Positions 18,271-27,186 of a stretch of 64,000 nt of DNA are shown one piece after another (position 1 is the first letter of the stretch; the number at the start of each line of letters is the position of its first letter). The translations under genes were made by a program, and so were the position numbers. The DNA is taken from contig NZ_KB235948.1 in assembly GCF_000332335.1 (NCBI RefSeq), forward strand, positions 1,085,239 to 1,149,238. Direction: 5' to 3'. The DNA is from Kamptonema formosum PCC 10802 (GTDB taxonomy: Bacteria > Cyanobacteriota > Cyanobacteriia > Cyanobacteriales > Oscillatoriaceae). The notes under the pieces are model-generated. The model was not told the DNA's origin. It did no database searches and saw only the letters and a list, made by a program, of their open reading frames with translations.

Positions 18271-18978
18271 CTACCTCCCTCTCGAAAGCAGCTGAGAAAC
18301 CGTGAGAAATTCGTAGCCCTTTGACTTCAGGCTTTTGATGATTATTTCAGTAGCAGCCACCGTGCGCGAGCGGTCGCCCCCACCGTCATGCAGGAGTACG
18401 ATTGACCCAGGCCGCACTTGTTGAGTGACGCGATTGGCAATTCCTTCAGCGCTGAGTTCTTTTACATAATCTTCTGAATCCACATCCCAGATGACCAGTT
18501 TCTTGCCCATCCGGGAGAGGATATAAGGAAGGAGTAAAAGTCTCCGCCCCCACGGGGGTCGAAAAGTGATGTCTTGAGTTACGCCTAATTCGCGCAAAAG
18601 GCTGTCAGTTTTTTCTATCTCCGATCTGTAGAATGCAGGGGCTCTAAAAACCATACTCTGGTGTGAGTAGGAGTGGTTCGCTAGCTCGTGGCCCTTGACA
18701 GCAATCAGCCGCACGATATCGGGGTGCTTTTCAATATTGCCACCGATTTCATAAAAAGTAGCTTTTATCTTGTCGCGAGCCAGAACATCCAGGAGCTGGT
18801 TTGTATAGGGCGGGTTGGGTCCGTCGTCATAAGATAGAGCGACGATTTTATCTTGAGTGTGCGCCCGATTGATGCCAAAAAACTGCTGTATTTTCGGGGT
18901 CAGCGTGACGGCGACAAGCAGGCCACATAAGCCAATTATTAATAATATAAATTTTCTGTTGATTTTAGGGATTTTCAC
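18271..18978 (-). CDS. Polysaccharide deacetylase (NodB-type) family protein
   Basis: A 235-residue protein with an N-terminal membrane anchor (residues ~9-28) and an extracytoplasmic NodB homology domain. Carbohydrate esterase 4 motifs are present: motif 1 ALSYDDGP (the two metal and catalytic Asp), motif 2 ANHSYSH (metal His pair), motif 3 RPPWG and motif 5 VLLHDGGG. It should remove acetyl groups from N-acetylglucosamine in peptidoglycan or an exopolysaccharide; which one cannot be told. The ATG at 18976-18978 gives the anchor directly. Downstream lies a palindrome cluster; upstream is 266 bp with no gene. Confidence 0.9.
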   Translation of the reverse strand: MKIPKINRKFILLIIGLCGLLVAVTLTPKIQQFFGINRAHTQDKIVALSYDDGPNPPYTNQLLDVLARDKIKATFYEIGGNIEKHPDIVRLIAVKGHELANHSYSHQSMVFRAPAFYRSEIEKTDSLLRELGVTQDITFRPPWGRRLLLLPYILSRMGKKLVIWDVDSEDYVKELSAEGIANRVTQQVRPGSIVLLHDGGGDRSRTVAATEIIIKSLKSKGYEFLTVSQLLSRGR

Positions 18979-19192
18979 AGCAAAATTCGCTCAAATGACA
19001 GTCAAGGGTCAAGGTTCAAAAAAGAATTGATCGATGTTTTGCGAAAACTCAAAACGCAAAAGGAAACGGTTGAGGGGAGTGCCTCACAAGTAGCGCTCTC
19101 CAAACCCAACTCAACCCCTTCTTCTTCTCCCCTAGATATTTGTGCGCCGGCGCGGTTGATAAAATCACTACTTTTTACCCAGGGAGCGGTTG

Positions 19193-19224
19193 AGAAACCC
19201 GGTAGCTAAAAAAACCGGGTTTCA
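19193..19224. repeat. AGAAACC/GGTTTC hairpin repeat
   Basis: A degenerate member (GAGAAACCCGGTAGCT, then AAACCGGGTTTC), 20 bp past the stop of the DUF212 gene. Confidence 0.65.
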
Positions 19225-19244
19225 GGCTAGTAGAGCCCCTGCAC

Positions 19245-19700
19245 TCAATACGCCGGTCCCGCCAGCCAGGAGACAGCGACGCCCAAGGTGGAGCCCACTA
19301 TCACCTGAAAGGGGGTGTGCCCGAGCAACTCCTTGAGCCGGTCTTCGTTAAATTCGGGGTGTTCTTGAAACAGCTCGTCGATGATTTGGTTGAGGATGCG
19401 AGCCTGCTTGCCGGCGGCTTGGCGGACACCGGCGGCGTCGTACATGACGATAATGGCGAAAATTGCCGCGAGGGCAAACTCCGGCGTTTCCCATCCCAGT
19501 GTCTGTCCGACGCCGGTGGCCAAAGCGGTGACGAAAGCCGAGTGAGCGCTGGGCATCCCGCCGGCGGTCACCAGAATCCGCACGCTGACCTTCCCATTTT
19601 TCACCAACTCGATCGCCACCTTTAAGACTTGAGCGAACAGACAGGCGAAAAGAGCAACCAGCAGCACCTGGTTGTCGAGGATGTGGCCAAAGTCCTGCAT
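19245..19700 (-). CDS. Divergent PAP2 family protein (DUF212)
   Basis: A 151-residue integral membrane protein with about four hydrophobic segments. Its core GGMPSAHSAFVTALATGVG is the divergent PAP2 phosphatase signature (conserved Ser-Ala-His), and GHTPFQVIVGSTLGVAVSW near the C-terminus carries the second His-containing block. The family resembles lipid phosphate phosphatases. It starts 15 bp after the stop of crtE on the same strand, so the two are probably one transcript. This pairing suggests a role in isoprenoid-diphosphate handling, which is inference. Length is normal for the family. Confidence 0.88.
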   Translation of the reverse strand: MQDFGHILDNQVLLVALFACLFAQVLKVAIELVKNGKVSVRILVTAGGMPSAHSAFVTALATGVGQTLGWETPEFALAAIFAIIVMYDAAGVRQAAGKQARILNQIIDELFQEHPEFNEDRLKELLGHTPFQVIVGSTLGVAVSWLAGPAY

Positions 19701-19715
19701 GGTGTTTGACTTACC

Positions 19716-20648
19716 CTAATGACTGCGGTTGGTAATGAAATCTGCGAGCGAGCGTAGCGGCTGGGCCTTCTGCCCGAAGGGGTCCAGTTCCGCCTTAGCC
19801 GCATCAATGAGCAGGCTCGCTTGTCGCCGCGATTCCTCTAGCCCCCAGAGACTGGGATAAGTCGCCTTTTGGGCTTGCAAGTCCTTGCCAGCGGTTTTGC
19901 CCAGTTTCTCAGTGGTGGCCGTGATGTCCAGGATATCATCTACAATCTGAAACGCCAACCCTATCTTCTTGGCGTAGCTCGACAGCCGCTGCAGGTCGAG
20001 AGCCGGCGCTCCCGCCAGCAGCGCCCCGCAAACCACACAGGCTTCCAGCAGGGCACCGGTTTTGTGGGTGTGGATAAAGTTGAGCGTTTCCACCGGCACA
20101 TCCGGCTTGCCTTCCCATTCCAAGTCTACCACTTGCCCGCCGACCACGCCAGCCGGCCCGAAGGCGCGAGCTAGCTGGGCGATCGCCCGCACCACCCGCT
20201 CCGCCGGCACGTTTTTGGTGTTGGCGGCAATAAACTCAAAGGCGTAGGTCAGCAACCCGTCGCCCGCCAGAATCGCAATATCCTCACCATAAACCTTGTG
20301 ATTTGTCAGCTTCCCCCGGCGGTAGTCGTCATTGTCCATTGCCGGCAAGTCGTCGTGAATCAGCGACATGGTGTGAACCATCTCCAGGGCGCAGGCGGTT
20401 GGCATCGCCATTTCCGGGGTGCCGCCGGCCAGCTCGCAACTGGCCAGACAGAGGATGGGGCGCAGGCGCTTGCCACCGGCCAGCAGCGAGTAGCGCATGG
20501 CGTCGTAAATCTTCTCGGGATAGGTCACCGGGATGGCACGCTCCAGCGCCGCTTCCACCTGAGCTTGTTTTTCTGCCAGGTAGGCTGATAAGTCAAACGC
20601 AGATTCCTCTTGCTTGTGAAGCGAATCAATGTCCTTGGTCGATACCAT
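19716..20648 (-). CDS. crtE: Geranylgeranyl diphosphate synthase CrtE
   Basis: A 310-residue trans-polyprenyl diphosphate synthase of the type that makes C20 GGPP from IPP and DMAPP/FPP for carotenoids, the phytyl tail of chlorophyll, and quinones. The first Asp-rich motif is [16 protein letters not shown], the second is [11 protein letters not shown], and GGKRLRP (substrate-binding basic site) and the [15 protein letters not shown] block are present. This is the cyanobacterial short-chain layout. The ATG at 20646-20648 fits family starts. It precedes the DUF212 gene by 15 bp in an apparent operon, while folD upstream is separated by ~280 bp containing a GGGGCGGGTT repeat. Confidence 0.95.
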   Translation of the reverse strand: MVSTKDIDSLHKQEESAFDLSAYLAEKQAQVEAALERAIPVTYPEKIYDAMRYSLLAGGKRLRPILCLASCELAGGTPEMAMPTACALEMVHTMSLIHDDLPAMDNDDYRRGKLTNHKVYGEDIAILAGDGLLTYAFEFIAANTKNVPAERVVRAIAQLARAFGPAGVVGGQVVDLEWEGKPDVPVETLNFIHTHKTGALLEACVVCGALLAGAPALDLQRLSSYAKKIGLAFQIVDDILDITATTEKLGKTAGKDLQAQKATYPSLWGLEESRRQASLLIDAAKAELDPFGQKAQPLRSLADFITNRSH

Positions 20649-20751
20649 CCCTTCATCCCTCGATCTGTGACTTCGTAAACAATTTTAGGGGAGATTGGCA
20701 GCCGGGATTAGGGGATTAGGGGAAAATACAGCGAGGGGTTAGGGATGTGCC

Positions 20752-20813
20752 GGGGCGGGTTTTTATGCGGGGCTAGCTGTGTGGCAGAGGTTGTGGATGA
20801 ACCCGCCCCTACA
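20752..20813. repeat. GGGGCGGGTT inverted-repeat element, copy 2
   Basis: The same arms and GCTGTGTGGCA centre as 14695-14757, here alone between folD and crtE. Confidence 0.7.
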
Positions 20814-20930
20814 TGTTTCCATTCCTCCCCAAATTGAGCGATATTGCGCAACCGTGGGTATAACCCCCCGTTAATTCGCCAGCAGCTTCATCCCCTAATC
20901 CCGGCTCACCTCCCCACTCCCCATTCCCGA

Positions 20931-21803
20931 TTAGCTTTTTTTGCTGTAGCTCTCTACCGTATTGGCCAGCAACATGGCCACGGTCATGGGGCCGATGCCA
21001 CCGGGCACGGGGGTGATAAATTGGGCCACCTGTTGGGCGGACTCGAAGTGGACATCCCCAACCAGGCGGGAGCTGCCGGTGCCGTCGGTGACGCTGTTGA
21101 TGCCCACATCTACGACAGTGGCTCCGGGTTTTATCATATCGCCAGAGATCATTTCTGGGCGACCGGCTGCCACGACTAGGATATCAGCGCTGCGGGCCAC
21201 CGCTGCCAGGTCGGGGGTTCGGGAGTGGGCGACGGTGACGGTGGCGTTGGTTTCCAGCAGCATCAGCGCCATCGGTTTGCCGACTAAAATGCTGCGGCCA
21301 ATCACAGCGGCCTGTTTGCCGGCGGGGTCAATGTGGTATTCTTGCAGCAGGCGCATCACTCCTGCCGGCGTGCAGCTGCGCAAACCGGGCTCCCCCCGCA
21401 GCAGTCGCCCCATGTTCATCGGGTGCAGTCCGTCGGCATCTTTGTCGGGGTCGATTTGGTAGAGGAGGGAAATCGCATCTAGGTGTTGGGGGAGGGGCAG
21501 CTGGACGAGTATGCCGTCCACTCGCTCGTCAGCATTGAGCCGGTGAATCTCTTCCTCCAGTTCGGTTTGGCCCGTTTCTGCGGGGAAGTGCTTGCCATAA
21601 GAGGCGATGCCGATTTTGGCGCAAGCTCGCTCTTTATTGCGGACGTAAACGGCGCTGGCGGGATTGTCGCCCACCATGAGCACCGCCAGTCCGGGGGGGC
21701 GATTTCGCCCTCCTTGCAAGGATTTGACGCGCTGTTTCAGTTCGGTTTGGATTTTCTGGGCGAGGGCTTTACCGTCTAGAATTTGGGCAGTTTTGGTGTC
21801 CAT
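20931..21803 (-). CDS. folD: Bifunctional methylene-THF dehydrogenase/methenyl-THF cyclohydrolase FolD
   Basis: The ATG at 21801-21803 opens a 290-residue protein ([19 protein letters not shown]). Nineteen further upstream codons are in frame but are not family-like. FolD interconverts 5,10-methylene-, methenyl- and 10-formyl-tetrahydrofolate in the cytosol using NADP. Visible signatures: [26 protein letters not shown] (split here across two blocks), [47 protein letters not shown] (Rossmann) and [18 protein letters not shown] at the C-terminus. The catalytic Lys of YVRNKERAC is present. It is on the same strand as crtE but at a distance, so probably an independent unit. Confidence 0.95.
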   Translation of the reverse strand: MDTKTAQILDGKALAQKIQTELKQRVKSLQGGRNRPPGLAVLMVGDNPASAVYVRNKERACAKIGIASYGKHFPAETGQTELEEEIHRLNADERVDGILVQLPLPQHLDAISLLYQIDPDKDADGLHPMNMGRLLRGEPGLRSCTPAGVMRLLQEYHIDPAGKQAAVIGRSILVGKPMALMLLETNATVTVAHSRTPDLAAVARSADILVVAAGRPEMISGDMIKPGATVVDVGINSVTDGTGSSRLVGDVHFESAQQVAQFITPVPGGIGPMTVAMLLANTVESYSKKS

Positions 21804-22032
21804 TGGGGTTGATGCAGCGAAACGATAGGCGCGCGAGCCCGTCTGTGGCCCTGCTGGCAAGCACCGGCACGCCGCTCAGCAAAAGGTTCTCGCAGGCGCA
21901 CGCCAATGCTCCCATGAATGCGGGTGAGGCTTGCTGTATTGAAACCGAGCTCAAGCCCTAGCTGCCACACGCGCCTTTATGTGACACTATAGAGCATAAT
22001 CGTGCGAGTAAAGCGTTACAGAGTGTGGCTGT

Positions 22033-22455
22033 ATGTCTCTCAGAGAAATTGCGATCCGTCCGGGAAAAACCCGGGTTTTGGCACTGGCTTCTTTATCTTT
22101 GCTGCTGGGGGGGCTGACTGCTGGCGCTCAGATAGCCTTGTTTGGAGTGAATGTCGGGGCTTCCGATATCGGAGAGATCCAGCAAAAGCGGGATGTTAAT
22201 TCGACAGTCTACCTGCAAGGCAAGGTGGAAAAGCGAGCGCCTTTTCTGGGTGCCGGCGGCGCTTACCAGCTGCAAGATGCCACCGGCAGCGTTTGGGTTC
22301 TCACGAACAAGACGCTGCCCAATCAGGGAGATGAAGTCTCCATTAAGGGAAGTGTCAATTATGAAAGCATTCCTGTCGCCGGTCTTGAGTTAGGAGAGGT
22401 TTACATAAAAGAACAGGAACAGTTGCAGCGCAAGCCAGCCTCGAAATCCCAATGA
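22033..22455 (+). CDS. Secreted OB-fold-like protein of unknown function
   Basis: A 140-residue protein with an N-terminal hydrophobic segment (LALASLSLLLGGLTAGAQIA, residues ~17-36) that looks like a signal peptide or anchor. The mature part (STVYLQGKVEKRAPFLGAGG ... YQLQDATGSVWVLT ... DEVSIKGSV) resembles the OB-fold pattern of small nucleic-acid-type or stress proteins. The ATG at 22033 lies inside a longer GTG-started alternative frame, but this frame has the signal. It precedes the Nudix gene by only 7 bp, so co-transcription is likely. I do not recognise a specific family. Confidence 0.7.
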   Translation: MSLREIAIRPGKTRVLALASLSLLLGGLTAGAQIALFGVNVGASDIGEIQQKRDVNSTVYLQGKVEKRAPFLGAGGAYQLQDATGSVWVLTNKTLPNQGDEVSIKGSVNYESIPVAGLELGEVYIKEQEQLQRKPASKSQ

Positions 22456-22462
22456 GTTCACA

Positions 22463-22906
22463 ATGAGTAACAAACCCGTTCATGTCGCCCTCGCTATTTT
22501 GTATCGCGACGGGAAATTTCTGCTCCAGCTGCGAGATAATATACCCGGCATTCTCTATCCCGGACACTGGGGGTTTTTCGGCGGTCACATGGAGCGGGAT
22601 GAAACGCCTGAAGTCGCCATCGGGCGCGAACTGCTCGAAGAAATTAGCTACGCGCCGCCGCAGATGTCAAAGTTTGGCTTGTATTCTGATTCCTCTGTTG
22701 TGCGCCATATTTTTCACGGCGCACTGGATGTTGAATTGAGCCAGCTCGTGTTAGGCGAAGGCTGGGATATGGATTTGCTCACCCCTGAAGAAATTCGGCA
22801 GGGTGAGGGCTACTCGCGAAAAGCCGGTGAAATGCGCCCCCTCGGACTCATTCACCAGCAAATTTTGCTGGATTTCATAAAAGCTGATTTAGAAAGGAAT
22901 TGTTGA
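22463..22906 (+). CDS. Nudix hydrolase
   Basis: A 147-residue Nudix protein. The Nudix box is complete up to its last position: G-HMERD-E-TPEVAIG-RE-LLEE-I, giving GX5EX7REUXEEX with Ser-Tyr in place of the final Gly-hydrophobic pair. It starts VHVALAILYRDGKFLLQLRD, the usual first strands. Nudix enzymes cleave nucleoside diphosphates linked to another moiety; the substrate here is not predictable. It follows the OB-fold-like gene by 7 bp, and the convergent ABC ATPase gene lies 40 bp beyond, separated by a strong hairpin. Confidence 0.9.
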   Translation: MSNKPVHVALAILYRDGKFLLQLRDNIPGILYPGHWGFFGGHMERDETPEVAIGRELLEEISYAPPQMSKFGLYSDSSVVRHIFHGALDVELSQLVLGEGWDMDLLTPEEIRQGEGYSRKAGEMRPLGLIHQQILLDFIKADLERNC

Positions 22907-22912
22907 TGCGCC

Positions 22913-22945
22913 AGAAACCGGGTTTCTTAAAGAAACCCGGTTTCT
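22913..22945. terminator. Hairpin repeat as probable bidirectional terminator
   Basis: AGAAACCGGGTTTCTT, AA, then AGAAACCCGGTTTCTTT sits exactly between convergent stop codons (22906 plus, 22946 minus). The stem has U-rich flanks on both strands. It is a member of the AGAAACC family. Confidence 0.7.
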
Positions 22946-23719
22946 TTAGCCCTCTCGCAAACCGGCAATCAGCCGGCGCTTAATTTCAATAAACTCTGGG
23001 CTGAGTTTAATGCCCAAATCCCGGTGCGCCGGCAAATCGACGCGGATTTCTTCTTTGATTTGTCCGGGGCGGGCGCTCATCACATAAATGCGCTGCGACA
23101 GGAAAATCGCTTCCCCCACATCATGAGTGATGGTTAGGACAGTAATCCGGGTTTTCTGCCACAATTCTAGCACGAATTGCTGCATCTGTTCTTTGGTTTG
23201 AGCGTCGAGCGCCCCGAAAGGTTCGTCCATCAGCAAGACTTCCGGTTCGTTGGCTAAGGCGCGCGCAATTGCGACGCGCTGTTTCATGCCGCCTGACAGC
23301 TGTTTGGGATAAGATCGGGCAAACTGAGTTAAGTTTACCACATCTAGGTAGTAATCAATTCGCTGCTGCATCTCTTTCCTAGGGATGCGCCGCAGCTGCA
23401 AGCCAAAGCCGATATTATCCGCTACAGTGAGCCAGGGAAAGAGGGAAAAATTCTGGAAAACCATTCCTCTATCGGGTCCGGGACCGGGTACGCTTTCGCC
23501 ATCAACCAGCACCTGTCCGGAGGAGGGGGGCGTCAAACCGGCGATAATATTCAGCAGGGTGGATTTTCCGCACCCTGACGCCCCGACAATACAGACGAAT
23601 TCACGGGGATAAACGTGCAGGTTGATGTTCTGCAGCGCCATCAGTTGCTTTCCCTGGTTGGGAAAGGCTTTGAATAAATTGCGGACTTCTAGTTTGGGGT
23701 GGTTTGAGGAGTCGAGCAT
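22946..23719 (-). CDS. ABC transporter ATP-binding protein, SsuB/NrtD-like
   Basis: A 257-residue ATPase of the nitrate/sulfonate/taurine importer class. Walker A is GASGCGKST, the signature LSGGMKQR, Walker B LLMDEPFGALD, and the switch His is in LTITHDVGEAIFLS; VFQNFSLFPWLTV is the Q-loop. It is divergent from a matching permease gene (23860) across a 140 bp gap, probably a shared control region. A binding protein of the same importer class lies 9 kb away (32912-33949). The substrate may be a sulfonate, nitrate or an organic anion; this cannot be read from the ATPase. Confidence 0.92.
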   Translation of the reverse strand: MLDSSNHPKLEVRNLFKAFPNQGKQLMALQNINLHVYPREFVCIVGASGCGKSTLLNIIAGLTPPSSGQVLVDGESVPGPGPDRGMVFQNFSLFPWLTVADNIGFGLQLRRIPRKEMQQRIDYYLDVVNLTQFARSYPKQLSGGMKQRVAIARALANEPEVLLMDEPFGALDAQTKEQMQQFVLELWQKTRITVLTITHDVGEAIFLSQRIYVMSARPGQIKEEIRVDLPAHRDLGIKLSPEFIEIKRRLIAGLREG

Positions 23720-23859
23720 GTTTGGAACCGCAGATTGACGCAGATGAACGCGGAGGGCGCTGACTGTTAAGTAGTGTTACAGGAGGGGACGCGCCGGCGC
23801 ACCCTGCGGTGGAGTGGGTGAGGGAAGTTAATATAGAGTGTAACTTAAATTTTTGCGCT

Positions 23860-24690
23860 ATGATAAAACCGCTGCCAAGTTCTTCTAAAAAGCGATATCT
23901 CCAGCCGTCTGTGTTTTGGAGCATCCGCCAGGGTTTTCCTCACTGGCTGAGGGTGCTGCTGACTGTGGCGGCGCTAGTTGTGCCACTGCTGCTGTGGGCT
24001 TTGCTCAGCGCTCAGGGGTGGGTGCCGGCGATGTTTTTGCCGGCACCGGCGGCGGTGATCCGTGCCGGTGTCCGCATGTTTGCTGAGGAGAATTTGCTGC
24101 AAGATATTATAGCAAGTTGCGGGCGCGTTGGGGCGGGTTTTTTGGCGGCGGCTGCTGTTGGCATTCCGGTGGGGATTGCTATGGGGACGTTTCCCAGCAT
24201 GGAGAGTCTGTTCAGCCCACTTGTTGGGCCAGTTCGCTACATGCCTGTGGCGGCGTTCATCCCTCTGATTATCCTTTGGGTGGGATTGGGGGAAGACGCT
24301 AAGATTTTGATTATTTTTCTGGGGATTGTGTTCTACAATGCTATAATGATAGCAGATTCGGTTAAGTTTATTCCGGGCGAATTGTTAAATGTTGCTTACA
24401 CTTTGGGGGCGACTCGCCGAGATGTGCTGTTCCGGGTAATCCTACCGGCGGTGTTTCCGAGTGTGCTGGATACGCTGCGGGTGAATATTGCCGGCGCTTG
24501 GAACTTTCTGGTGATTTCGGAGTTAATTGCGGCTGAGAATGGGTTGGGGTTTAAAATTGTGCAGGCTCAGCGGTTCCTGCAAACGGATAAGGTGCTGTTC
24601 AGCATTGCAATTATTGGGTTAATTGGCTGGGCGATTGATTGGGCTTTCAAGTTGCTGTCGAAGCTTCTGACGCCTTGGGCGGAAGGGTAG
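23860..24690 (+). CDS. ABC transporter permease, SsuC-like
   Basis: About 276 residues from the ATG at 23860 (MIKPLPSSSKKRYLQPSVFW). A GTG at 23809 would add 17 non-conserved residues. There are six predicted membrane helices. The BPD-type loop GELLNVAYTLGATRRDVLFR, then ILPAVFPSVLDTLRVNIAGAW, is the EAA motif that docks on the ATPase. The AENGLGFKIVQAQRFLQTD block is typical of SsuC/TauC permeases. With the divergent ATPase at 22946-23719 it forms the core of an importer whose solute-binding protein is probably 32912-33949. The gene ends 40 bp before the convergent acyl-CoA synthetase gene. Confidence 0.92.
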   Translation: MIKPLPSSSKKRYLQPSVFWSIRQGFPHWLRVLLTVAALVVPLLLWALLSAQGWVPAMFLPAPAAVIRAGVRMFAEENLLQDIIASCGRVGAGFLAAAAVGIPVGIAMGTFPSMESLFSPLVGPVRYMPVAAFIPLIILWVGLGEDAKILIIFLGIVFYNAIMIADSVKFIPGELLNVAYTLGATRRDVLFRVILPAVFPSVLDTLRVNIAGAWNFLVISELIAAENGLGFKIVQAQRFLQTDKVLFSIAIIGLIGWAIDWAFKLLSKLLTPWAEG

Positions 24691-24730
24691 GTTTGGTAGG
24701 GTGCGTTCCACCGGAACGCACCCTACTGTG

Positions 24731-26218
24731 TTAGGATTGAAATAGCTGCGCCACTGCCGGTTTAGTCACTTTCCCCATAGCGTTGCGGGGGAGTTCTTCA
24801 ACTGCCAGAATTTTGCTGGGAACTTTGTAAGTCGCCAGTCGCTCTTTTGCCCAATTTCGGAGAGGTTCTAAAGTCAAATGAGTTGCCGGTGGCAATACCA
24901 AAGCTGCGCAGACGCGCTCGCCCCACTCTGGATCGGGAACCCCAACTACAGCACAGTCTTGAATGTCTGGATGGGTTCGCAACACTTCTTCAATTTCTAA
25001 GGCAGAAACTTTGTAGCCGCCGGTTTTGATGATATCGACGCTGATTCGCCCGAGGATGCGGTAGCTGTCATTCTCGAAGGCGGCGAGATCGCCGGTGCAG
25101 AACCATCCGTTGCGGAAGGATTTGGCAGTTGCTGCCGGTTTTTGCCAATATTCTAGAAACACTCCCGGTCCTTTGACTTGGATTTCGCCAGGGGTTTCGA
25201 GAGGGACTAAATTGCCGGTTTCATCAACTAACCGAACTTCAACCTGAGGTAAGGGGTTGCCCACATATCCGGGCAATCTTTGCCCGTGTAAAGGGTTAGA
25301 TAGGGCCATGCCTATTTCGGTCATGCCATAGCGTTCGAGCAGAAAATGTCCGCTGATGCTTTGCCATTTTTCTAAGACTTGGACGGGTAAAGCGGCGGAA
25401 CCTGAAACCATCAGGCGCATTTTGGCGCAGCCGGCGGACATGCTTTTTTTGCGCTCGCTATCTGCGGCTTCCCAAGCTGCAATTAGCTTGACATAAATGG
25501 TGGGGACAGCCATAAATAGAGTTAAGTCACCGCCGGCAATTCGGTTCCAAATAGTTTGGGCGTCAAATTTGGGGAGCATGTGGCACTCAGCGCCAGCCCA
25601 CAGGGCGCAAGTGAGCACGTTAATAATACCGTGAATGTGGTGAAGTGGCAGGAAGTGCAAGATGCGATCTTCGGATGTCCACTCCCAGGCGTCAATCAAG
25701 CTTGTCACTTGAGCTTGAATGTTTTGATGGCTGGTTACTGCGCCTTTCGGTTTGCCGGTTGTACCGCTGGTGTAGAGGATTAATGCGCGTCGGGAGATAT
25801 CGACTTCGGGGAGTGCGCCGGCATCAGCGGGGAGTGTGTCGGAAGTGAGGAGAAATCGCAACCCTCGCTCTTCAGCAATGGGGCGCAATACCGGCTCGAA
25901 ATCCGGGTGAGCGATGAGAGTGGATGCGTCTGAGTCTGCAATCACATATTCTAACTCGGGGCGGGGATGGGAAACGCACAGGGGCACTGCCACCCCACCG
26001 GCACGCCAAATGCCCCACTGAGTGGCGACATACTGGAATCCTGAGGGGATGAGAAAGGCAACTCGCTGCTGGTGCAAGTCTTGGGCGCTGTCGAGAAGGG
26101 CGGTTGCGATTTGGGCGGATTTGTGGAGCAAATCCCCGTAGGTAAAGGTTCCTTCGGGTGCGGCAATCGCTCTTTTGTGTTCGTTGGGTTTGGCTCGGGC
26201 AATTAGGGGCAGATTCAT
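24731..26218 (-). CDS. Malonyl-CoA synthetase-like (MatB/ACSF3) AMP-forming ligase
   Basis: A 495-residue member of the ANL superfamily. Motifs: A3 ILYTSGTTGKPKGAVTSH, A5 ERYGMTEIGMALSNP, A7 WFCTGDLA, A8 RISVDIIKTGGYKVSALEIE and the adenylation Lys in PRNAMGKVTKP. The A5 and A8 forms are those of the MatB/ACSF3 branch, which makes malonyl- or methylmalonyl-CoA from the free acid, CoA and ATP. A short-chain acyl-CoA synthetase of another specificity cannot be excluded without modelling the pocket. Its physiological role here is inferred, perhaps malonate recycling into fatty-acid synthesis. It stands alone; its upstream neighbour is a restriction gene on the same strand. Confidence 0.82.
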   Translation of the reverse strand: MNLPLIARAKPNEHKRAIAAPEGTFTYGDLLHKSAQIATALLDSAQDLHQQRVAFLIPSGFQYVATQWGIWRAGGVAVPLCVSHPRPELEYVIADSDASTLIAHPDFEPVLRPIAEERGLRFLLTSDTLPADAGALPEVDISRRALILYTSGTTGKPKGAVTSHQNIQAQVTSLIDAWEWTSEDRILHFLPLHHIHGIINVLTCALWAGAECHMLPKFDAQTIWNRIAGGDLTLFMAVPTIYVKLIAAWEAADSERKKSMSAGCAKMRLMVSGSAALPVQVLEKWQSISGHFLLERYGMTEIGMALSNPLHGQRLPGYVGNPLPQVEVRLVDETGNLVPLETPGEIQVKGPGVFLEYWQKPAATAKSFRNGWFCTGDLAAFENDSYRILGRISVDIIKTGGYKVSALEIEEVLRTHPDIQDCAVVGVPDPEWGERVCAALVLPPATHLTLEPLRNWAKERLATYKVPSKILAVEELPRNAMGKVTKPAVAQLFQS

Positions 26219-26401
26219 GTTAGTTCTGTGATTTAGGAGTTATTGTGAAATCATACCATTGCCCGGGGGGTCTGAGTTACAAGATTTCCTTTGGGAAGGA
26301 TTGTGCGAGCGCCCCTCCGGGAAACATCGCTGGACAGCAGATAACTTTTGCGACTCAACCGCTCCGTTGACTTGCCGTTCCAGTTCAGCATTGGGTAGCA
26401 T

Positions 26402-27175
26402 TCAGCCATCGCTACTCTCAGAGTGTTCAGTCGATTCATCTTTCCCCGCTCCAATCTCCTTCTTCGGAGGATCAGGTGGGCCAGGTGGTTGCATTTTGGC
26501 TACGGGGATAGCGCGACCCAAAAGCGAAATAACGAAGGTGCGAAAACCTAGCTCTGCGTCTGGCTCACGGTACTCTCCCTTCAATCCATCTTCACGAGAT
26601 GACATCAGGAAGCACCCAGCATCATAAAGCCGCGATCGCACCAGTTTAGTAAGAAGTAACTGATACCGCTTGGCATAAGAGGCATCCTTAAACTCGGGAA
26701 AAACCTTAAAATGAGGCTCCTTTACCCTTACTGGCTGGTTCGAGCTAGGGGCATCCTCTAACAGCATAAGATAGCCAAGCCACGGTCGCTCGGATGGTTT
26801 GAATGCACCCTCTTCATAAGCAGCCCACAGATCCGTAGCATTCCCAAGAGCCTCTTCAGTGCGGTTGTTGAAGTTGTTTCCAAAAGAGCCAACCTGCGAC
26901 TTGAACTCAATAATTGCTACGACTTTGCCATCGGCAACAACAAGTAAGTCCCAATTCTTTTCTGCCCGGAACCAACCAGGAAGTTCAGTTTTTTGTCGCC
27001 AGTAAATCGTCGCTCGTTGCAAGCCTGACGCGATAAGGATATTTGCTATCAACTCGCGGAAGCCGTCCAGATGTTTTCCCGCTCTTACAGCTTGCGGATT
27101 CCGCTCGCGTGTTAGCCAGAAATACTCAACAGCTTTTGTCAATTGCTGAGCTAGATCGTTCAGTACATCGCTCAT
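26402..27175 (-). CDS. PaeR7I/XhoI-type type II restriction endonuclease
   Basis: About 257 residues from the ATG at 27173-27175. A TTG at 27188-27190 overlaps the methylase stop (TTGA) and could also start the protein. NWDLLVVADGKVVAIIEFKS is the PD-(D/E)xK core (Asp, then Glu-x-Lys), followed by the family block GSFGNNFNNRTEEALGNATD. Both match PaeR7I/XhoI endonucleases, which cut CTCGAG. The C-terminus (WLGYLMLLEDAPSSNQPVR, then HFKVFPEFKDASYAKRYQLL) also follows PaeR7I. It should protect against incoming DNA together with the adjacent methylase. Translation is probably coupled to the methylase. Sequence specificity is family-based inference. Confidence 0.88.
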   Translation of the reverse strand: MSDVLNDLAQQLTKAVEYFWLTRERNPQAVRAGKHLDGFRELIANILIASGLQRATIYWRQKTELPGWFRAEKNWDLLVVADGKVVAIIEFKSQVGSFGNNFNNRTEEALGNATDLWAAYEEGAFKPSERPWLGYLMLLEDAPSSNQPVRVKEPHFKVFPEFKDASYAKRYQLLLTKLVRSRLYDAGCFLMSSREDGLKGEYREPDAELGFRTFVISLLGRAIPVAKMQPPGPPDPPKKEIGAGKDESTEHSESSDG

Positions 27176-27186
27176 AGAGTTTGTTT